A stretch of 9,932 nucleotides of DNA from Anaerolineae bacterium (GTDB taxonomy: Bacteria > Chloroflexota > Anaerolineae > 4572-78 > NAK82), in the NCBI GenBank assembly GCA_025062175.1, contig JANXAX010000064.1:1-9932 (forward strand). The letters run 5' to 3'. Both the position numbers and the translations under genes were made by a program. Below the pieces are notes generated by a model, which worked only from the letters and a program-made list of their open reading frames with translations, ran no database searches and had not been told where the DNA came from. This document shows, one piece after another, positions 6,474 to 9,932 of this stretch (the stretch's first letter is position 1; each line of letters opens with the position of its first letter).

Positions 6474-7101
6474 TGCCCTGGCGGCCGCGGAAGCGGGGGC
6501 CGACATGGTGGGCTTTGTCTTCTACCCAGACAGTCCCCGCTATGTCTCTCCGGCCCAGGCGCGGGCAGTCGTGGCCGCTTTGCGTACCCATTTTCCCGAA
6601 GTGCGGACCGTGGGCGTGTTTGTGAACGCGACGCCGGAGGCGGTGGCGGAGATCCTCGCCTACTGCGACATTGAGCTGGCGCAGCTGCACGGCGAGGAGC
6701 CGGCGGCGTGGCTGCACGCGTCCTCTCCATTGGCCGGACGTGCCTACAAGGCGTTGCGCCCGCGTTCTCAGGCGGAGGCGGACCAGCTAGCCATGGAGTA
6801 TGCGTTGCCGTGTGCGTTGGCCGCACAGCTGGACGCGCCCGCGTTATTGCTGGATGCCCATCACATCACAGTGCGGGGTGGGAGCGGTCAGCTGGCCGAT
6901 TGGGAGGTCGCCGCACGGCTGGCGCGGCAGTATCGGCTGCTGCTCGCCGGAGGGCTCACGCCCGACAATGTGACCCGGGCGATCCAGCACGTGCGTCCTT
7001 GGGGGGTCGACGTGGCGAGCGGGGTGGAACGAGCACCAGGACGCAAAGACGTTCTGGCAATGCGGGCGTTCATCCGTGCCGCCAAGGAAAACCGGTCGTG
7101 A
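6433..7101 (+). CDS. trpF: Phosphoribosylanthranilate isomerase (TrpF)
   Basis: The 222-residue protein starts at ATG 6433, seven nt after AGGAG (6421-6425), and begins MVYVKICGLTN, the canonical TrpF N-terminus. The frame is open upstream to an ATG at 6403, but that adds ten non-conserved residues and lacks a ribosome-binding site. TrpF catalyses the Amadori rearrangement of phosphoribosylanthranilate. Visible signatures are catalytic base Cys7 in KICG, the GADMVGFVF..SPR segment (22-35), the LAQLHG strand (82-87), general-acid Asp141 in LLLDAH, the phosphate-binding GGSG (149-152) followed by DW, LAGGLTPDNV (171-180) and GVDVASGVE (191-199). The start lies within trpC in another frame (41-nt overlap), implying translational coupling. 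trpB does not follow closely: a 291-nt spacer intervenes. Confidence 0.96.
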   Translation: MVYVKICGLTNVHDALAAAEAGADMVGFVFYPDSPRYVSPAQARAVVAALRTHFPEVRTVGVFVNATPEAVAEILAYCDIELAQLHGEEPAAWLHASSPLAGRAYKALRPRSQAEADQLAMEYALPCALAAQLDAPALLLDAHHITVRGGSGQLADWEVAARLARQYRLLLAGGLTPDNVTRAIQHVRPWGVDVASGVERAPGRKDVLAMRAFIRAAKENRS

Positions 7102-7392
7102 CAACGAGGTATATGGGTCGAACTGGGAGTCGGACGCGGGCAATTGCCGTCGCGCCTGGTGGGCGGGCTATACCGTCTGAGCCGCGACCGTCAGGGGGCG
7201 GTGCGACCCTCCCCACAAGGGAGGGAGCACCCGCACTCTGGCTCTTCCCACCCGGGGAAAAGGGAGTCGCTTGCGCATGCGTGTGGCTCGGTTTGGCCCT
7301 GCCCGCGCCGGCGGGACGGTTCGGCCGCAGGCCCATAAGTGGCGCTTTGAATCGCCGACGGACGAAAAGCGAGGATCACCGGGAGGGACAAG
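7102..7392. other. Palindrome-rich spacer between trpF and trpB
   Basis: This 291-nt stretch has no convincing gene; short frames through it are low-complexity and have no Shine-Dalgarno. It holds an inverted-repeat block (listed separately) and, upstream of it, a weak promoter-like pair, TTGCCG at 7144-7149 and TATACC at 7169-7174, with an over-long 19-nt spacer. At its end GGGAGGG (7381-7387) is the ribosome-binding site of trpB. No T tract follows the hairpins, so a strong intrinsic terminator is unlikely. Confidence 0.6.
7198..7260. repeat. Inverted-repeat block, REP/MITE-like
   Basis: GGTGC at 7200-7204 pairs with GCACC at 7227-7231, and CCCTCCC at 7207-7213 pairs with GGGAGGG at 7219-7225 around a CACAA loop. 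Together they form a GC-rich hairpin of at least 12 bp, with GC/GC closing pairs after a one-base bulge. A second, smaller hairpin follows (TTCCC and GGGAA around the ACCCG segment, 7244-7259). Adjacent tandem hairpins in an operon spacer look like a dispersed extragenic palindrome. Copies elsewhere in the genome cannot be seen here. Confidence 0.5.
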
Positions 7393-8619
7393 ATGCCTAT
7401 GGCAACCACGTCGGGAAGTAAGCATTCGCGCGGCCGCTTCGGCCCTTATGGCGGTCAATTTGTCCCCGAAACGCTGATGGCGCCGCTCCAGGAGCTGGAG
7501 CAGGCTTATGAAGCAGCACGCGCGGATGCGGATTTCGCCCGCGCGCTGGAGCGGCTGCTCACCACGTATGTGGGGCGTCCCACCCCGCTCAGCTATGCCG
7601 CCCGGCTGACGGCGTACTTGGGGGGTGCGCGCATCTATCTCAAGCGCGAGGACCTGGCCCACTCCGGGGCGCATAAGATCAACAACACCCTCGGCCAGGC
7701 GCTGTTGGCGCAGCGCATGGGCAAGCGGCGCGTCATCGCCGAGACAGGTGCTGGCCAGCACGGCGTCGCCACCGCCACCGCGTGTGCCTTGCTTGGCCTG
7801 GAGTGCGTCGTCTATATGGGCCGGGTGGACATGGAGCGCCAGCGCCCCAACGTCGCGCGCATGCAGCTGCTCGGCGCCGAGGTGCGCGCAGTGCACACCG
7901 GCAGCTGCACCCTGAAGGACGCCATCAACGAAGCCATCCGTGACTGGGTGACCAACGTCCACGACACGTACTATCTGCTCGGCTCGGCCCTCGGCCCGCA
8001 TCCCTACCCCACCATCGTGCGCGATTTCCAATGTGTCATCGGGCGCGAGACGCGGGCGCAGATTATCGCCGCGGAAGGGCGCTTGCCCGACGTGCTGATC
8101 GCCTGTGTGGGGGGCGGTTCCAACGCCATCGGCATGTTCCATCCCTTTTTGGAGGATCCCGGCGTGCGCATGATCGGGGTCGAGGCGGGAGGTGAGAGCA
8201 TTGCCAGCGGACGCCACGCGGCGCGCTTTGCCGACCCGCAGCGCGGCCGTGTCGGGGTGCTGCACGGGACACGCTCCTTTGTGTTACAAACACCGGACGG
8301 TCAGATTATGCAAACCCACTCGATCAGCGCGGGTTTGGATTACCCGGCGGTGGGGCCGGAGCACGCCCTGCTGCGCGATCTGGGACGGGTCGAGTATACC
8401 TATGCCACGGACGAGGAGGCGCTGGCGGCTTTCCATCTTTTGGCGCGCCTGGAGGGCATCCTGCCCGCGCTCGAATCGGCCCACGCAGTCGCCGAGGCGA
8501 TCAAACAGGCGCCCTTGCTGGGGCAGGGCGCGTTGATCGTGGTCAACCTCTCCGGTCGTGGTGACAAAGATCTCGAGACAGTGCTGCAGCGCAGCGCCCC
8601 GTCGCAACTGGGACGTTGA
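7393..8619 (+). CDS. trpB: Tryptophan synthase beta chain (TrpB, TrpB1 type)
   Basis: The 408-residue protein starts at ATG 7393, with GGAGG at 7382-7386 six nt upstream. It is a PLP enzyme that condenses indole with L-serine, working as an alpha2beta2 complex with TrpA and receiving indole through a tunnel. Residues seen: FGPYGGQFVPETLM (16-29), the substrate region KREDLAHSGAHKINN with Schiff-base Lys95, catalytic Glu118 in AETGAGQHG, the PLP phosphate loop GGGSNA (240-245), SISAGLDYPAVGPEH (310-324) and NLSGRGDKD (385-393), whose Ser387 contacts the pyridine nitrogen. The N-terminal RFGPYGG and normal length mark the TrpA-dependent TrpB1 subfamily, not TrpB2. It lies in the operon order but is separated from both neighbours by long spacers. 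Confidence 0.97.
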   Translation: MPMATTSGSKHSRGRFGPYGGQFVPETLMAPLQELEQAYEAARADADFARALERLLTTYVGRPTPLSYAARLTAYLGGARIYLKREDLAHSGAHKINNTLGQALLAQRMGKRRVIAETGAGQHGVATATACALLGLECVVYMGRVDMERQRPNVARMQLLGAEVRAVHTGSCTLKDAINEAIRDWVTNVHDTYYLLGSALGPHPYPTIVRDFQCVIGRETRAQIIAAEGRLPDVLIACVGGGSNAIGMFHPFLEDPGVRMIGVEAGGESIASGRHAARFADPQRGRVGVLHGTRSFVLQTPDGQIMQTHSISAGLDYPAVGPEHALLRDLGRVEYTYATDEEALAAFHLLARLEGILPALESAHAVAEAIKQAPLLGQGALIVVNLSGRGDKDLETVLQRSAPSQLGR

Positions 8620-8626
8620 GCATCTC

Positions 8627-8669
8627 TTGATAAACTTTTCACAATTTCTTAATGCGAAGCTGCTACAAT
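8627..8669 (+). promoter_or_regulatory. Possible internal promoter upstream of trpA
   Basis: An AT-rich island in a GC-rich operon begins 8 nt after the trpB stop. It contains TGC-TACAAT (-10-like, 8664-8669, with an extended TGn) and TTCACA (8638-8643), but their spacer is 20 nt, longer than optimal. An alternative pair is TTGATA (8627-8632) with CTTAAT (8648-8653), spacer 15. Either could give trpA its own transcript outside T-box control. The evidence is motif resemblance only. Confidence 0.4.
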
Positions 8670-8675
8670 GAAAGA

Positions 8676-8880
8676 GGATGACAGCGCCGGGCACGGTGAG
8701 CTGGCGACCGAAGGCGCATCGGACGGGCACGTTGCTGAGCGTCCTGCTAAAGGGGAAGCCACCCGTGTTCGCCGGCACGTGGGCGGAGACTTGAAGTGCA
8801 GGGCTTCTGGGCGATGCGCAGAGGCCATATCAGCAGGGCGGTCTGCCGGAGGGACTGCCAAAAGAAGACGGACGGACAAA
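8676..8880 (+). other. Untranslated, potentially structured leader of trpA
   Basis: The trpA frame stays open back to an ATG at 8668, but the 71 extra residues are unlike any TrpA N-terminus and that ATG overlaps the -10-like motif, so this is treated as noncoding. Possible hairpins are TTCGCC/GGCGGA (8768-8773 with 8782-8787), GGCTTCTG 8802-8809 with CAGAGGCC 8819-8826, and GGCGGTC 8837-8843 with GACTGCC 8853-8859. No T-box sequence (TGGNACC), no T-rich terminator and no recognised riboswitch core was found. GC-rich DNA forms such hairpins easily, so a regulatory role is only a possibility. Confidence 0.35.
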
Positions 8881-9672
8881 ATGGGACGTGATCGCATTCG
8901 CGCGGTTTTCCGAGATGGGCACACCGCCTTCATGCCCTATGTGATGCTGGGCTTTCCGGATCCGGACACCTGTCGGACGGTGATCGAACAGCTGGTCGAT
9001 GTCGGGGCGGACCTCTTTGAGCTGGGGGTGCCGTTTTCCGACCCGTTGGCCGACGGGCCGGTGATCCAGGCGGCGGCGCAGCGCGCGCTGGAACATGGCA
9101 TCACCTTGGCCGACTGCATCGCGCTGGTGGCCGAGCTGCGTGCCCAGGGGTTCGCGACGCCGGCGGTGCTGATGAGCTATGTGAATCCCATTCTGGCCTA
9201 TGGGCTGGAGCGCTTTGTCGCCGACAGCGCTGCGGCCGGGGTGGACGGCTGCATCGTACCCGACCTGCCGCCCGAAGAAGCGGGTGACCTGGAGGCCCTC
9301 TGTCGACACTATGGGATGGCGTTGATCTACCTGGTGGCGCCCAATAGCCCGCCGGAACGGATCGCCCTGGTCGCCGCGCGCACGCAAGGATTCCTCTACC
9401 TGGTTTCGGTGACGGGCGTGACGGGGGCGCGCGATGTACTGCCGCCGACGCTGCCGGAGTTCGTGGCACGCGTGCGCACCGCGACGGACCAACCGCTGGC
9501 GTTGGGTTTCGGCATCCAGTCGGGCGAACAGGCACGTGCCATGAGAGACCTGGTCGATGGCGTCATTGTCGGCAGCGCCTTGGTCGAGCGCGCCGGACGC
9601 TCGCTGGAACAGATGACCCGTCTGGCACGCGAAATCCACGCGGCGCTCCATGCACCAGAAATGGGCAGATGA
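8881..9672 (+). CDS. trpA: Tryptophan synthase alpha chain (TrpA)
   Basis: The 263-residue protein starts at ATG 8881 (MGRDRIRAVF), matching the usual TrpA N-terminus and length. The ribosome-binding site is weak: only purine-rich AAAAGAAGACGGACGGA lies close by, and GGAGGG at 8848-8853 is too far. TrpA is a TIM-barrel aldolase-type lyase that splits indole-3-glycerol phosphate into indole and glyceraldehyde 3-phosphate and passes indole to TrpB. Motifs seen: PYVMLGFPDPDT (19-30), ELGVPFSDPLADGP with catalytic Glu48 and Asp58, MSYVNPILAYG, IVPDLPPEE, YLVSVTGVTGAR and the phosphate-site LGFGIQS. All expected catalytic residues are present. Unlike most operons, where trpB and trpA overlap or nearly touch, it starts 261 nt after trpB and may have its own promoter. 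It appears to be the last gene of the operon. Confidence 0.96.
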   Translation: MGRDRIRAVFRDGHTAFMPYVMLGFPDPDTCRTVIEQLVDVGADLFELGVPFSDPLADGPVIQAAAQRALEHGITLADCIALVAELRAQGFATPAVLMSYVNPILAYGLERFVADSAAAGVDGCIVPDLPPEEAGDLEALCRHYGMALIYLVAPNSPPERIALVAARTQGFLYLVSVTGVTGARDVLPPTLPEFVARVRTATDQPLALGFGIQSGEQARAMRDLVDGVIVGSALVERAGRSLEQMTRLAREIHAALHAPEMGR

Positions 9673-9709
9673 TTTTTTCGAGCGTTATAATATCGTGTCG
9701 AGAAATTTT
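9673..9709 (+). promoter_or_regulatory. AT-rich region with a -10-like TATAAT between trpA and the next gene
   Basis: TATAAT at 9686-9691 is a perfect -10 match, but no good -35 lies 16-18 nt upstream. The same stretch forms a weak imperfect inverted repeat (TCGA 9678-9681 with TCGA 9698-9701, plus CG/CG inside), flanked by T runs at 9673-9678 and 9706-9710. It could serve as a promoter for the downstream gene, a weak terminator for trpA, or both. The A+T contrast with the surroundings is clear. Confidence 0.4.
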
Positions 9710-9732
9710 TACGTGCAGGGAGGTTGTAACCG

Positions 9733-9932
9733 ATGAAAGCGCGAATCGTGAGTGCACGCAAACGCCTGGGATGGGTGCTCATCCCAGTGCTGGTGGCCTT
9801 GGTGGCACTGGCCGGCCCGAGCTGGTATGAGGCTCAGGTGTATTCTGCACCCCCCGCCACTACGCCGGTAGCGCCTACGGTGCCCTCTGGGCCGGCGCCG
9901 ACCGCGGCCGAGGTCGTCGCGCTCCAGGCGAC
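9733..9932 (+). CDS. N-terminal part of an unidentified exported or membrane-anchored protein
   Basis: ATG 9733 follows AGGGAGG (9717-9723) at nine nt, and the frame stays open to the window end (66 full codons). The product begins with a basic stretch (MKAR, then ARKR up to residue 11) and then a hydrophobic segment, about residues 13-27 (GWVLIPVLVALVALA). This is a signal peptide or N-terminal membrane anchor; GPSWYEAQVYSA follows as the possible cleavage region. After it comes a Pro/Ala/Thr-rich spacer (about 39-57), typical of a surface-exposed linker. No family domain is reached before the sequence stops, so its function cannot be stated. The AT-rich spacer after trpA suggests a separate transcription unit and not part of the trp operon. 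Confidence 0.7.
   Translation, partial: MKARIVSARKRLGWVLIPVLVALVALAGPSWYEAQVYSAPPATTPVAPTVPSGPAPTAAEVVALQA

Noticed and set aside
7144..7338. Small + strand ORF in the trpF-trpB spacer
   Set aside because: It is a low-complexity translation of hairpin repeats with no ribosome-binding site and no family signal.
7168..8265. 365-codon open frame on the - strand opposite trpB and the trpF-trpB spacer
   Set aside because: It is the antisense of trpB; the tail through the spacer only translates the palindromic repeat.
8668..8880. 71-residue N-terminal extension of TrpA from ATG 8668
   Set aside because: The residues are unlike TrpA, the ATG overlaps a -10-like motif and has no Shine-Dalgarno; ATG 8881 gives the family-standard N-terminus.
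1..9932. CRISPR arrays, tRNA or rRNA genes, transposases, phage or defence genes
   Set aside because: I looked for regular spaced repeats, tRNA-like cloverleaf and CCA ends, and mobile-element proteins and saw none. The window is explained by metabolic genes and their leaders.

Overview
This GC-rich window carries a complete tryptophan biosynthesis operon, trpE-trpGD-trpC-trpF-trpB-trpA, all on the + strand. It lies behind a strong sigma-70-type promoter and a tRNA-Trp-sensing T-box leader. The combination of high GC, T-box control of trp, a trpG-trpD fusion and GC-rich palindromic repeats suggests a member of the Chloroflexota (Anaerolineae/Caldilineae/Ardenticatenia-like). That assignment is inference, because no rRNA or phylogenetic marker was compared. 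A GC-rich actinobacterium or another T-box-bearing phylum cannot be excluded from sequence alone.

Layout. Bases 2-688 hold the C-terminal part of a NitT/TauT (NMT1/THI5-like) ABC-transporter substrate-binding protein, cut by the window edge. Bases 730-1749 encode a trans-polyprenyl diphosphate synthase with both DDxxD motifs, followed by a probable hairpin terminator at 1803-1836. Bases 1893-1920 are a near-consensus promoter (TTGACA, 16-nt spacer, TG-extended TATAAT). Bases ~1941-2304 are the T-box leader: Stem I with AGTA/GAA specifier-loop signatures and a UGG (Trp) specifier, the T-box sequence TGGCACCGCG, and a perfect 16-bp terminator stem. The structural genes then run trpE (2344-3855), trpGD (3903-5543), trpC (5562-6473), trpF (6433-7101), trpB (7393-8619) and trpA (8881-9672). 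A new gene for an exported or membrane-anchored protein starts at 9733 and runs off the window.

Function. The six ORFs supply all seven Trp enzyme activities: anthranilate synthase (TrpE plus the TrpG domain), phosphoribosyltransferase (TrpD domain), PRA isomerase (TrpF), IGP synthase (TrpC) and tryptophan synthase (TrpA/TrpB). Two control layers are visible. Uncharged tRNA-Trp should favour antitermination at the T-box, and TrpE retains the LLES and NPSPYM motifs of the allosteric Trp site, so it is probably feedback-inhibited.

Oddities. (1) The T-box is long, with an extra ~118-nt domain closed by a 7-bp helix upstream of the antiterminator. (2) TrpC has a ~28-residue in-frame insertion encoded by a short repeat with a perfect palindrome. 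(3) trpC and trpF overlap by 41 nt. (4) A palindrome-rich 291-nt spacer separates trpF from trpB. (5) A 261-nt spacer with a promoter-like motif separates trpB from trpA, a pair that is usually tightly coupled. I see no CRISPR array, tRNA, rRNA, transposase or clearly novel multi-gene system here.
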